In this document: positions 52,870-62,344 of the stretch, in pieces
How positions within the stretch are numbered: the first letter of the stretch is position 1
Layout: the number at the start of each line of letters is the position of its first letter
Assembly (NCBI RefSeq): GCF_003347595.2
Contig: NZ_QCZK02000004.1
Coordinates: 1-64,000, forward strand
Direction: 5' to 3'
DNA: 64,000 bases
DNA from: Botryobacter ruber
Lineage (GTDB): Bacteria; Bacteroidota; Bacteroidia; Cytophagales; Hymenobacteraceae
Position numbers and translations under genes: made by a program
Notes under the pieces: generated by a model
What the model was told of the DNA's origin: nothing
The model's database searches: none
What the model saw: only the letters and a program-made list of their open reading frames with translations

Positions 52870-53541
52870 TTATTTTTTGTTGCCGAGTTCCTCCAGGTCG
52901 TCGGACAGGTGCAGGTGGATACCTTTTTTGTCCTGGGCGGCCAGGTTTACCATCGCCTGGGCAACGGTTGCTGCCTGGATGGGTTTGTATTTTTCGAGCG
53001 GGCCAATCATCAGGGAGCTGATGGGTTTCATGATTTTGCTGGCAATTTCTTCGCCGGTACGCTGCTCTTCGCGCTCCCCCAGCAGGAGCGAGGGCCGGAT
53101 GATGTGCACCGTTTCAAACCCGAATTTCTTTATATCCTCTTCCATCTTTCCTTTTGTCCGGTTGTAAAAGAAAAGCGACCCCGGGTCGGCCCCCATCGAC
53201 GAGATTACCAGGAACTGCGAAGCGCCTTTGTTCGCCGTAATTTCAGCCAGTTGTGTCACGTAAGTGTAATCTACCCGGGTAAAGGCTTCTTTGGAACCTG
53301 CTTTTTTGATGGTGGTGCCCAGGCAACAGAAGACATCATCGGCAACCATTTCCATCCGGTATTTCTTCAGGTTATCAAAGTCGATTACCTGCTGGTCGAG
53401 TTTCGGGTGAATCATGGGCAGTTCGCGGCGCCCGATGGAGATCACCTGGTCGTAGCGGTCGCTGTTGAGGAGCAGGCGCAGGCAGTGACCTCCAACTAGT
53501 CCGCTGGCGCCGGCAATAAGAGCGGTTCTGGTTCTTTGCAT
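52870..53541 (-). CDS. NAD(P)-binding oxidoreductase (atypical SDR, HTATIP2-like)
   Basis: The 223-residue Rossmann protein starts with ALIAGASGLVGGHCLRLLL, the NAD(P)-binding loop. VFCCLGTTIKKAGSKEAF and the SSMGADPGSLFFYNRTKG region, which supplies the usual YxxxK-like position (FYNRTKG), resemble atypical short-chain dehydrogenases such as HTATIP2. Reaction is unknown. First gene of the two-gene unit with the methyltransferase. Confidence 0.83.
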   Translation of the reverse strand: MQRTRTALIAGASGLVGGHCLRLLLNSDRYDQVISIGRRELPMIHPKLDQQVIDFDNLKKYRMEMVADDVFCCLGTTIKKAGSKEAFTRVDYTYVTQLAEITANKGASQFLVISSMGADPGSLFFYNRTKGKMEEDIKKFGFETVHIIRPSLLLGEREEQRTGEEIASKIMKPISSLMIGPLEKYKPIQAATVAQAMVNLAAQDKKGIHLHLSDDLEELGNKK

Positions 53542-53662
53542 AAATGCTGATTTACGCAGTGAGTACGGGAATCGGAAGAATAAAGGTCTGAAAAGAAAGT
53601 ATTTTAACTAAAAAATGTAGTGGCACTACGCTGTTTCTGAGCGGGCGCAGCATAAGCTGTTG

Positions 53663-54511
53663 CTACTCATCAGAAGGATCCAGCAAGCTGATGTGGGTTG
53701 GCGCGATATGAATTTTGCCGGCCTTAAACAGGGTGCCGATGGCGCGTTTAAAAACCTTTTTGCTCATGCCCAGTTTGCTGTAAATTTCCTCGGGACTGCT
53801 GCAATCGGAGAGCGGCAGGAAGCCGTCTTCCTGGCGGAGCAGGTCGAGTACTTTCCCCGAAGCATCGCCTACTTCGTTGAACCCGCCGCCGCTCCTGCGC
53901 AGCGTTATATCAATTTTGTTATCAGGCCGGATGGCTTTGACATAGCCTGTGAGCTTGTCGCCTAGCTTCAGGGGTTGAAACACCTCGTTTTTATAGAGCA
54001 TGCCCATGTAGCGCCCATCGATAATGACTTTGATGCCGATATCGGAGAAGCCTGTTACCAGCAGCTTTACTTCCTGGTTCTCTTGCAGGTCGATGTGGTC
54101 GTGCTCCAGGTATTTGCCTAGTTTGGTAGTGGCGACAATGCGGTCGGTGGTTTCGTCTACGTACAGGTACACGCAGTATTTGCGGCCGGGCACCATCTTT
54201 TCTTTCTGGTTGTGGAGGGGCACCAGCAGGTCTTTCTCCAGCCCCCAGTCCAGGAAAGCGCCGAAGGGCGTGCTGTCTTTTACGGTAAGGCAGGCGAACT
54301 CGCCTACTACGGCTTTGGGGGTTAAGTTGGTGGCAATTACACGGTCTTCGGAATCGCGGTACACAAACACCCGCACAAAGTCGCCCACCTTCGCACCTTC
54401 GGGCACGTACTTGGCGGGCAGCAGGATATCGCCGTCTTCCGACGTCAGATACACGCCAAAGTCTACTTCCCGTGCTATCTCCAGTTCGTTAAAATCGCCT
54501 AATGCTACCAT
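53663..54511 (-). CDS. CvfB/YitL-like S1 RNA-binding protein
   Basis: From the chosen ATG the 282-residue protein matches the CvfB family: MVALGDFNELEIAREVDFGVYL, several S1-like beta-barrels (FGAFLDWGLEKDLLVPLHNQ and YVKAIRPDNKIDITLRRSGG) and a C-terminal winged helix (YSKLGMSKKVFKRAIGTLFKAGKIHIAPTHISL). The much longer upstream frame looks non-coding. Family members influence virulence-factor or translation control in other bacteria; here the role is unknown. Confidence 0.85.
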   Translation of the reverse strand: MVALGDFNELEIAREVDFGVYLTSEDGDILLPAKYVPEGAKVGDFVRVFVYRDSEDRVIATNLTPKAVVGEFACLTVKDSTPFGAFLDWGLEKDLLVPLHNQKEKMVPGRKYCVYLYVDETTDRIVATTKLGKYLEHDHIDLQENQEVKLLVTGFSDIGIKVIIDGRYMGMLYKNEVFQPLKLGDKLTGYVKAIRPDNKIDITLRRSGGGFNEVGDASGKVLDLLRQEDGFLPLSDCSSPEEIYSKLGMSKKVFKRAIGTLFKAGKIHIAPTHISLLDPSDE

Positions 54512-54767
54512 AGTTCCTGCTGTGTTTAGTTCCTTATTTGCAAAGCTATGAAATTTGAGGACTGTTTGATACATTTTTACGGCTGAACGGGCAGCAGGGC
54601 TACAACTGCTGGTGTGGATGCACCGGTTGTGGTTAAATGTGTAGGAGAGGAAATGGAGGCAGGTGCTGACATGTTTTGTCTGAACCGTTGATGATAATGA
54701 TGCATGTGATGCTTTCGTAAAATGTATGTAGAGATACCTCATCACAAAAATCATTTCATCACTACCA
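54512..54767. repeat. Spacer with family A-like and family C repeats
   Basis: A family A-variant half element (GGAAATGGAGGCAGGTGC) lies at 54641-54669 and a family C inverted pair occupies 54675-54775 (GAACCGTTGATGATAATGATG and CATCACTACCATCAACGGT). The right end of the latter runs into the stop codon of the ATPase gene. Confidence 0.6.
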
Positions 54768-57530
54768 TCAACGGTCCGCTTTTCTTCTTTTCCGGATGCT
54801 GTGCCTGTGGCGCAGGAATTTTTCCAGCGTCACGATCAGGAACAGCATAATACCCGCACCAAACACACGCAGCAGCTGCATGGCGTCGAGGGGTGCGGAG
54901 TAGAACAGGGTGTTCATGACGGGCAGGTAGATGAAGAGGGCCTGTATGAAGAACATGGCGGCAATGCCATAGTACACCCACAGGTTGGTGAAGTAGCCGA
55001 CTTCGCGCATGGGTCTTACCAGCGAGCGGCAGTTGAGCAGGTAAGCAGCTTCCAGCACCACAAACACTGTGGAGGCCACGGTCTGGGCTTCGGCGATGGT
55101 AGCGCCGTGGGTTGTTTCGTAGAGGTACAAACCAAAGGACGCAATCAGCAGCAGCGCCCCCACTAGTAAGGTACGCATCACCAGGTCGTGTGTGAGAATG
55201 GGTTGCCCGGAAGGGCGGGGCGGACGCTCCATTATGCCGGGTTCTTTGGGCTCGAACGCCAGGGTGAGCCCGAGCAGTACGGCCGTGGTCATGTTTATCC
55301 AGAGGATCTGCACCGGCTGTACCGGCAGCTGTGACCCCAGCACGACAGCCGCCAGGATGACAAGGCCCTCGCCCAGGTTGGTTGGCAGCGTCCAGACGAT
55401 GAACTTGGTCAGGTTGTCGAACACGCCGCGGCCTTCTTCTACGGCGCCTTCTATCGAGGAGAAATTATCGTCGGTGAGCACCATGTCGGCGGCATCTTTG
55501 GCAACATCGGTGCCGGTTATGCCCATGGCAATGCCGATGTTGGCCTGCTTGAGGGCAGGGCCGTCGTTTACGCCGTCGCCGGTCATAGCTACCACTTTGT
55601 CGCGGGCCTGCAGGGCTTTTACGAGCCGCAGTTTCTGGTCCGGCGACACCCGGGCAAAAACAGAGGTGTTCTCCGCAATTTCCTCCAGCTCCTTGTCTTC
55701 TATCTGCTGCAGTTCCCTGCCGGTGATGGCAAGCAGTTTGCCCTTCTCCTCGCGGCCTTTCAGGCCTATCTGGCTGGCGATGGCGGCAGCGGTGACGGCG
55801 TGGTCGCCGGTAATCATTTTTACATCGATGCCGGCCAACTGGCACAGCTTTACGGCCTCCACTGCTTCCTGGCGCGGCGGATCGATCATGCCCTGCACAC
55901 CCAGGAAAACAAGCCCGGTGCCGGTGTCGGAGTGTGCGATGCTGCGCCTGTCTGCAGGAGCTTCGGCCATGGCAAAGGCCAGTACGCGCAGCCCTTCCCC
56001 GGCCATGGCCTCTACCTGCCGGTGAATGGGCTCTTTTTCCAGGTCCAGGAGGTTTCCGTCGGATTGCATAATTTTGGTGCAGCGCTCCAGCACCGCTTCC
56101 AGGGAGCCCTTCAGGTAAACGGATGGTTTGTCGCCACAGTGCAGGGTGGCCATGTACTGGTACTCCGACTCAAACGGGATGGTGTCTTTCCGTGGCTGTT
56201 CCTGCTCCAGTTGTGTTTCCTCGAACCCTGCTTTGCGTGCCGTTACGATCAGGGCGCCTTCGGTTGGGTCGCCTTCCACGGTCCAGAGGCCGTCCTTTTC
56301 TTTGATCGCGCTGTCGTTGCAGAGCATGCCGGCCTTCAGGCAGAACTCCAGTGCCTTGTTGCCCGCCAGGTACACGGCTTTCCCGCTTTCGAGAATTTCG
56401 CCTTCGGGGCGGTAGCCAATGCCGCTTACCTCGAAGGCTGTGCCGCCGGCTACAATTTTCTGTACCGTCATCTGGTTTTCGGTGAGCGTGCCTGTTTTGT
56501 CGGAGCAGATAACGTTGGTGCTGCCCAAGGTCTCTACGGCCACCAGCTTCCGGATGATGGCGCGGCGTTTGGCCATTTTGGAAACTCCCAGCGCGAGCAT
56601 GATGGTAACGGCAACCGGGAGCCCTTCAGGTATGGCCCCAACGGCCAGCGCCACTGCCATCATAAACGTGTCGGCCAATGCCACGCCACGCAGCAGGCCA
56701 ATGATAAACACAACTACCGAAAGACCTAAAATAACCCATAGCAGCAGGTGGCTGAACTCTTTTATTTTTTTGGTAAGCGGCGTCTCCAGGTTCTGTGCAC
56801 TTGAGATGGACTGCTGTATTTTGCCGACTTCGGTATGGTCGCCGGTTGCTACTACCACCCCCTTGCCCTGCCCGTAGGTGACAACCGTGGAGGAAAAGCC
56901 CATGCACAGCCGGTCGCCCAGCACGACATCGGCAGGCACGGGGCGGGTGTTTTTATCCACTGCCACCGACTCGCCTGTCAGGGCCGACTCGTCTACTTTC
57001 AGGTCGCGCTCCTGCACCAGGCGCACATCCGCCGGAAATTTGTCGCCGGACTGCACCAGCACGATATCACCCGGCACCAGCTCCTGCGCATTAATGTCCT
57101 GCTTCCGGCCGCCCCTGATAACGTGTGCCCGGGCGGTCATGCTTTTGGCCAGCGCATCAATAGCTTCCAGTGCTTTCGACTCCTGGATGTAGCCGATAAC
57201 GGCATTGATGAACACCACCCCGAAAATGACTGCCGCATCGATGTACTCGCCCAGCACAATGGTAACAACGGTAGCAGCAAGCAGGATGTAGATGAGGGGC
57301 TGGTGAAACTGCAGCATGAACCGCACAAAAGCGCTTTGCCTTTTTTTAGGCGTCATGATGTTGCGCCCGTACTGCTCCGTCCGCTTCTCTACTTCCTCTG
57401 TGTTCAGGCCCATTTCCGGCGACACCTGCAGGAGGTCCATGGCTTCGGCAGCCTCGATGGTATGCCAGTTGTGTGGTCTGTTCATTTGCAGGGGCTGGCT
57501 GGTTACTTGTTTCTCTTTTGCTAAGTTCAT
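54768..57530 (-). CDS. P-type cation-transporting ATPase (P2A-like)
   Basis: The 920-residue pump has all P-type motifs: LTGES in the actuator, phosphorylated Asp344 in CSDKTGTLTENQM, MITGDHAVTA, and TGDGVNDGPALKQANIG. TM4 has AIPEGLPVAV as in Ca-ATPases. TM6 reads WINMTTAVLLGLTLAFE, without the acidic residue that calcium pumps carry (NLVTDG), so the transported ion is uncertain. The N-terminus (HTIEAAEAMDLLQV) is a cation-ATPase domain. It is monocistronic; family C repeat DNA supplies its stop codon. Confidence 0.93.
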   Translation of the reverse strand: MNLAKEKQVTSQPLQMNRPHNWHTIEAAEAMDLLQVSPEMGLNTEEVEKRTEQYGRNIMTPKKRQSAFVRFMLQFHQPLIYILLAATVVTIVLGEYIDAAVIFGVVFINAVIGYIQESKALEAIDALAKSMTARAHVIRGGRKQDINAQELVPGDIVLVQSGDKFPADVRLVQERDLKVDESALTGESVAVDKNTRPVPADVVLGDRLCMGFSSTVVTYGQGKGVVVATGDHTEVGKIQQSISSAQNLETPLTKKIKEFSHLLLWVILGLSVVVFIIGLLRGVALADTFMMAVALAVGAIPEGLPVAVTIMLALGVSKMAKRRAIIRKLVAVETLGSTNVICSDKTGTLTENQMTVQKIVAGGTAFEVSGIGYRPEGEILESGKAVYLAGNKALEFCLKAGMLCNDSAIKEKDGLWTVEGDPTEGALIVTARKAGFEETQLEQEQPRKDTIPFESEYQYMATLHCGDKPSVYLKGSLEAVLERCTKIMQSDGNLLDLEKEPIHRQVEAMAGEGLRVLAFAMAEAPADRRSIAHSDTGTGLVFLGVQGMIDPPRQEAVEAVKLCQLAGIDVKMITGDHAVTAAAIASQIGLKGREEKGKLLAITGRELQQIEDKELEEIAENTSVFARVSPDQKLRLVKALQARDKVVAMTGDGVNDGPALKQANIGIAMGITGTDVAKDAADMVLTDDNFSSIEGAVEEGRGVFDNLTKFIVWTLPTNLGEGLVILAAVVLGSQLPVQPVQILWINMTTAVLLGLTLAFEPKEPGIMERPPRPSGQPILTHDLVMRTLLVGALLLIASFGLYLYETTHGATIAEAQTVASTVFVVLEAAYLLNCRSLVRPMREVGYFTNLWVYYGIAAMFFIQALFIYLPVMNTLFYSAPLDAMQLLRVFGAGIMLFLIVTLEKFLRHRHSIRKRRKADR

Positions 57531-58055
57531 CCGGGTAATGTTTTCTGTTTCAGAATTTGATGGCCGGTGTGCAGGCTTTGGTTAAAAGTGTTGCAGCGGG
57601 CCAGGATGGTATAATTTGGGACTGCTGCTACTTTTACCACTCCTTCTGCTCACTGCATGGAACCGGTTGTATGCAAGGGTAACAGTTTGCTCATCTGCTT
57701 CCCGGCTTAAGACCTGTCGCGAAAGGGTGTCTGTTTTTTTGACGTAAGCGCCGGCGTTAATGTTGCCGGCTTACTAGGGTACCTGTTTTTGATCCCGGAA
57801 GTTGCTGATATCTATCATGTTTTGGACGAACACAGGGCATAGCTGCTGCAAAGGTTGTGGTATAACTTGCACGGGTGCAACAGGCACTAGTTCATTCCTT
57901 TTTGCCAGTCAGCGGTGCGTGCATGTATGCGTGCAGTGCAGCAGCGGGAGTGGTGGCTGGTGCAGCAGTATTTTTTGTTGCTCTGGTGCTAAACCAGACT
58001 TGTTATTTTTTAATGATTGAAATAAAACCGAAGTGTCACATCAAAGTCAGCGATC
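57531..58055. other. 525-bp divergent spacer ATPase / universal stress protein
   Basis: It contains the upstream regions of two divergent genes and one family A copy at 57938-57976 (GCAGCGGGAGTGGTGGCTGG then TGCAGCAGTATTTTTT). No clear promoter pair or ORF was found. Confidence 0.5.
57938..57976 (+). repeat. Family A dispersed repeat, single copy
   Basis: Copy with GGGAGTGGTGGC in place of GGCTGTGGTGGC, shared with the copy at 61.9 kb. Intergenic. Confidence 0.75.
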
Positions 58056-59036
58056 ATGAAAACGATACTTGTTCCTACTGATTACTCGAAAGAAGCGAAG
58101 AGCGCCCTGTGGTATGCCCTGGATATGGCGTTGGTATGCAAGGCCGATGTTGTGCTGTTTCACGCGTTTCAGAGCCCGATTTTTTCGCCTTATCTTTTTG
58201 ACGAGGAGCGACTGAAAGAGGAACTGGAGCAGCAGAAGCTGGAAAAGCTGAAGTGCTATGCCAGAGAGGCTGTGGATAGTTTCTGTACCTACTTCACGTT
58301 GCTTTCGGGTACGGCAGTCAGGGCGCAGGTGAAGGAGGAGGTAACAGACGGCGGACTCAGTTCGCTCTTTGTTTGCCTGGATGAAGAAAAAGCTGTTTCC
58401 GTTACATTTGCCTGCAAGTACGGCCCTACGGAAGTTGAAATTAACCAGGCGGCCCGTGTGCATGCGGCAGATGTACTCGTGATGGGAATGCGGGGAGCAG
58501 GCGCGATAAGCCAGGCGCTTTTAGGGAGCACCACCATCGCCGTGATGCAGGAAAGTGAGGTGCCGGTACTGGCTGTTCCTTTGCAGGTGCGCTTCAACGG
58601 GCTTTCGTCTGTGGTGCTGGCGATAGACCCGCTAAAACTACCCGGTGCGGATACGCTCGAACCGCTGCGCTGTTTAGCGCAAACCTATCATAGCAAACTG
58701 GCGGTGCTGCAGATGTTTACCGGTAAAACGGACCTGGAGGCACAGGCAGGTAACCTAACGGCGGCTAACTTGCTTGCCACATGTTTTCAGCATACGGAGT
58801 ACCAGCTTCACACCAGCCTGGGCGATGATGTGGCCGCCGGCATTCAGCTATTCCTGGAGAAACAGCAGGCCGACCTGCTGGTGCTGGTGCCGCAGAAGCA
58901 TACCTTCCTGAGCAGGTTGCGCAACAAGAGCATTACCGGGAAAATGGCCGCCAGGACCCTGGTGCCGCTGTTGGCGTTGCCCCTGGAAACAAGAACAGCG
59001 CCTGCCTTGGCGCAAGAACAACGTATTTCTGCGTAA
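58056..59036 (+). CDS. Universal stress protein with two USP domains
   Basis: The 326-residue protein has two tandem Usp folds. The first starts MKTILVPTDYSKEAKSALWYALDMA and ends with GMRGAGAISQALLGSTTIAVMQ, an ATP-binding G-2x-G-9x-G(S/T) motif. The second is shorter and degenerate (AGIQLFLEKQQADLLVLVPQKHTFLSRLRNKSITGKMA). Such proteins help survive starvation or oxidants. It is closed by a terminator shared with the convergent dps-like gene. Confidence 0.9.
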   Translation: MKTILVPTDYSKEAKSALWYALDMALVCKADVVLFHAFQSPIFSPYLFDEERLKEELEQQKLEKLKCYAREAVDSFCTYFTLLSGTAVRAQVKEEVTDGGLSSLFVCLDEEKAVSVTFACKYGPTEVEINQAARVHAADVLVMGMRGAGAISQALLGSTTIAVMQESEVPVLAVPLQVRFNGLSSVVLAIDPLKLPGADTLEPLRCLAQTYHSKLAVLQMFTGKTDLEAQAGNLTAANLLATCFQHTEYQLHTSLGDDVAAGIQLFLEKQQADLLVLVPQKHTFLSRLRNKSITGKMAARTLVPLLALPLETRTAPALAQEQRISA

Positions 59037-59072
59037 CACATTTTGCGGCAGGCGGGTTACAGGCCTATTATA

Positions 59073-59122
59073 AAACAGCAACACCCGGCGAATGTTAAGG
59101 TCCGCCGGGTGCTGCTGTTTTT
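59073..59122. terminator. Bidirectional terminator
   Basis: CACCCGGCG pairs with CGCCGGGTG, extended by AAACAGCA and TGCTGTTT, followed by T residues on the plus strand. It lies between USP and the second dps. Confidence 0.85.
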
Positions 59123-59128
59123 TTGTGC

Positions 59129-59761
59129 TTATGATTTCGCTTTTGCTTTCGTCGTTTTGGCCGTTCTCAATCCGGTCTTCGGCTTTTTGGTTTCCCGGCC
59201 GTCATCGCTATCCTCCATAATGTCCTCGGGCTTTGCGATCAGGCCGATGGACAGGCCGTCTTCGCCGAGGAAGTGCTCGATGTGGTGGCATCGGTCTTCT
59301 GTTTTGATCAGGATGCCTTCCAGGAGTGCTTTTGTGGCAAAGTCGCCGTGTTCGAAGGCTAGTTTAATGGATTTGCGCAGCTCCACGGCTATCGTCTGCT
59401 CATCTTCCATGTCTTTTTTCAGCATGTCGCGCACCCGGAACACGCCTTCCTCCTCGTGCTCGATGTAGGCCAGCTCGGCCTGCTTCAGGGGGTGGCAGGT
59501 AGGGCAGCAGCCCATTACCGTCAGGCGCTCTGCCAGCGCATCGTACTGCTCGTGTATCTCGGTGTAGTGCTCTTCGAAGAACAGGTGCAGGTCGCGGAAC
59601 TGCGGGCCTTCTACCAGCCAGTGATGCTTGTGGTACTGGCTGTGCATAATGATGAAGGAAGCCAGGTGGCGGTCCAGCTCACGTGCCATGGTGGTAGCGG
59701 TGTCTTTTGGAAGACCGACAGGATTGCCTTCGTATTCTGATTTTTCTCTTAATTTTTTCAT
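59129..59761 (-). CDS. Second Dps-family protein with basic C-terminal tail
   Basis: The 210-residue Dps-like ferritin has ferroxidase ligands His47, His59, Asp74 and Glu78 (HHWLVEGPQFRDLHLF ... EQYDALAERL), with the same spacing as the dps at 35.7 kb. It is longer, with a C-terminal extension that becomes Lys/Thr-rich (KKPKTGLRTAKTTKAKAKS), resembling DNA-binding tails. A CPTCH element (GCCPTCHPLKQ) adds two cysteines. Monocistronic, convergent with USP. Stress-phase DNA protection is likely. Confidence 0.87.
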   Translation of the reverse strand: MKKLREKSEYEGNPVGLPKDTATTMARELDRHLASFIIMHSQYHKHHWLVEGPQFRDLHLFFEEHYTEIHEQYDALAERLTVMGCCPTCHPLKQAELAYIEHEEEGVFRVRDMLKKDMEDEQTIAVELRKSIKLAFEHGDFATKALLEGILIKTEDRCHHIEHFLGEDGLSIGLIAKPEDIMEDSDDGRETKKPKTGLRTAKTTKAKAKS

Positions 59762-59883
59762 AGCAGATATATATAATTTTTGCTTCTGTAACCGTGATTT
59801 CAGGATTGATAGCGTGATTTAGCCCGGAAAGGTTCTGGAAATTTGATCTCAGGTGGTTTCTTTGCTGAATATCAGCTGCTTCT

Positions 59884-61782
59884 TTAGCGGAACCGGGCTA
59901 TGTCGGGCTGCGTGAACCGGAAATCGGCGAAGTCGTAGTAGGGGCGTGTTGCCTGCAGGAAGCGGAAGTTCTGCGGGTCTTGGTTGGGGGGCATGTTGGG
60001 GTAATAACTGAGCAGGATCTGGATGGTGCTGAACGAAAGATACTCGTTGCGGAACCGAAAGCCTGCGCCAAAGCCGCTGTACGGTTTTGTTTTAAAAGGA
60101 GAAGGACTGTTGAGGGCAGAAAGCCAGGCGAAATCGGTAAACACGACGGTAGCCAGTTTAAAGCCGAAGAGCGAGAAGGGCGTGTAGAGGTTGGCTTCGT
60201 AGTTAAGCACAATGCGTTTGTTGCCCCGCAACAGGTCGGAGCTGAAGCCGCGGAGCCCCAGTTCGTTGTTGATAGAAAGCAGATCTTCGGGGTTGCGGTT
60301 GATGCCCAGGGTGGCCCGGCCAATAAAAAAGTTGCGGAGCTTCCAGTTGCCCCACTCGCTTAGCTTTGTAAAATAGAGCGTTTCGAGGTTGAGCGTTCCC
60401 TGCTCCCAGTTGCTGTTGTGAATAAAGGAGCTGTAGCCGGCTCTGCCAAACAGGTAGCCAAAGTTCGGGCTGTATTTGGCAAAGGAGGCTTCGGTTGCGA
60501 AATAACGCCGGTTCCGGAGATCGCCTTTTTCAACACCGGTGGTCAGGGTCAGCAACATGCCCGCCGGAATATCTTCGGTGCGGCCAAAACCAAACAAAAA
60601 CCTGTCTTTGTAGTAACGCCTGATGCTGTAGCCAACACTTGCCAGCAAGAGGGTGTTGCTTTGGATGTTTTCGGTAGGTGGCGTATCGTATTCTGTGTCG
60701 ATAAGCCGAAGGGCTACAATGGTGCGGGAACGTGGTTCGTAGCCCAAGTTGTACGACTTAAATTTAAAGGAGCGGCCTATCCAGGCATCGCGGCGGTTGT
60801 AGCTGATGTTTGTGAAGCGTGCCGCTGTATCTTTTGGCTCTGGTGGCAGCAAAAACAATTCGTCTTTCCAGCTCAACCCTAAGGCGCCGGCATACTTGGT
60901 GTTCAGCGAGAAAAAATCGCGCCGCAGGTAGGCGCTTTTCTCTTTCCGGAAATTCTCGTTGGTGTAGATGAGGTCGGCAGAAACGTAGGTATTGCTGATA
61001 TTCTCGATGGCATAGGCTGCTGAAAAGTCCCAGGGGCGGGGATCCGGGGTGTTAAAACGGTAGGAGGTGCGTACCTGGTGCCCTAGACCGAGGAAGTTGA
61101 GCTCGCGCGGGGCAATCCGGCCCGACCGGGAGGAGAGCCTGTAGGAGGCGGAGCCGCCCAGGCTGAATACGTCTTTCGTGAGCACGAACACGTCTACGCT
61201 GTCGTTGGTAGTAGTGGCTTCGTTGATGGTAATGCGGGCATCGAGCAGGTAGCTGGTCTGGCGTAGCAAACGTTCCGATTCGATCAGAGCCAGCGGCTCC
61301 AGCGGTTCGTTTTGTTCAAAAAGCAGTATATTCCGGATCAGGCTCTGGCGGGTTTTTACGTGCAGCGAGTTGGCCGCTTTTTCTGCAAAGTTTCGTGGTG
61401 CCCGGCTGGTATCGTTGATGGAATAGCCGAAGGCGTCGAGGGTGCGGATTTCGATACGGCGCACAATTTTGTAATTGTGTTTGGCGTATTCCCGGGCAAT
61501 CAGTTCGGCGTCGAGCCCCTGGACTTCCTCTTCATGCCTGTCGAACACCAGCATAGCTTTCAGGAGTTTGCCCATAATGGTTTGCCGCTCCGACAGCTGG
61601 CGCAGGTTTTCGATAATGCGTTCATCGAACTTTTGCCTTGCCGTGTCCTGCAGGGTAGCGTTGCGGATAGTGTCTGTACTGGTTGGCGGCGTTTCCTGTG
61701 CCTGGCAAAACCCCACCACAAGCAACATGCTCAGAAGGCAGAAAAAGCTGCTGCGGATAAAACAGTGGTGTAGGGCAAACAT
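59884..61782 (-). CDS. Omp85/BamA-TamA-like outer membrane protein
   Basis: The 632-residue protein has a signal peptide (ending near VVGFCQAQE). The N-terminal half contains POTRA-like units (SLIRNILLFEQNEPLEPLALIESERLLRQTSYLLDARITINEA and DSVDVFVLTKDVFSLGGSASY). The C-terminal half is a 16-strand beta-barrel with alternating aromatics that ends in Phe-Arg (DFRFTQPDIARFR). These proteins insert or export proteins and lipids at the outer membrane. Exact substrate is unknown. Confidence 0.85.
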   Translation of the reverse strand: MFALHHCFIRSSFFCLLSMLLVVGFCQAQETPPTSTDTIRNATLQDTARQKFDERIIENLRQLSERQTIMGKLLKAMLVFDRHEEEVQGLDAELIAREYAKHNYKIVRRIEIRTLDAFGYSINDTSRAPRNFAEKAANSLHVKTRQSLIRNILLFEQNEPLEPLALIESERLLRQTSYLLDARITINEATTTNDSVDVFVLTKDVFSLGGSASYRLSSRSGRIAPRELNFLGLGHQVRTSYRFNTPDPRPWDFSAAYAIENISNTYVSADLIYTNENFRKEKSAYLRRDFFSLNTKYAGALGLSWKDELFLLPPEPKDTAARFTNISYNRRDAWIGRSFKFKSYNLGYEPRSRTIVALRLIDTEYDTPPTENIQSNTLLLASVGYSIRRYYKDRFLFGFGRTEDIPAGMLLTLTTGVEKGDLRNRRYFATEASFAKYSPNFGYLFGRAGYSSFIHNSNWEQGTLNLETLYFTKLSEWGNWKLRNFFIGRATLGINRNPEDLLSINNELGLRGFSSDLLRGNKRIVLNYEANLYTPFSLFGFKLATVVFTDFAWLSALNSPSPFKTKPYSGFGAGFRFRNEYLSFSTIQILLSYYPNMPPNQDPQNFRFLQATRPYYDFADFRFTQPDIARFR

Positions 61783-61937
61783 GTAGGTTGTTGTGGTGCT
61801 TGTTTAACTATCTTTCAAGTATAACGATTTCTTTTAGCAGATGTGCTGCCCGTTCCGGCAGAACCGGCAATTCCTCTCAATTAAAACGGTTTATACTGCA
61901 ACTGCAGGATTGGGTTGAAATTGGCAGGCTAAGGAAA

Positions 61938-61977
61938 AGCAGCGGGAGTGGTGGCAGGTGCAGTAAACTTTTTTTGG
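61938..61977 (+). repeat. Family A dispersed repeat, single copy
   Basis: Shares the GGGAGTGGTGGC core variant and TGCAGTAAACTTTTTTT end with close relatives elsewhere. Confidence 0.75.
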
Positions 61978-62032
61978 TTGTGGACAGGTATGCCTGATGC
62001 CGGGGGTAAAATGGTTGCTAATAAAATTAGTG

Positions 62033-62051
62033 TTTCCACAGGTGTGGATAA
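62033..62051. promoter_or_regulatory. Inverted DnaA-box-like sites
   Basis: TGTGGATAA is an exact complement of the DnaA consensus TTATCCACA and faces a degenerate TTTCCACA 2 bases away. Only these two sites were seen, so replication-origin function is not supported; a regulatory DnaA site is possible. Confidence 0.3.
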
Positions 62052-62344
62052 GCTTGTTTATAACTTTTGCTAATTTTAATAGTTTTAGTTTTGAAAGTTC
62101 TCTACTTTTAGAGTGTTGAAACGCTGCATAAAACACAGGTGATAAGAATGATAGCTTGTGGGCTAATAAAATTAGCAGGTGTGGCGGGAGTGCTGCAGCA
62201 GCGGATAGCGGCGGAGTATTCTGCAGATGCTGCAGATGAGTTATTTTTTAAAGTTGCAGTACCATGGCTTCGGCTAACCAGGAAGTAAAAATTCGAAACG
62301 ATAAAATTTATCCAGTACCAGAACAATTAAAAAAAGAAACCGAC

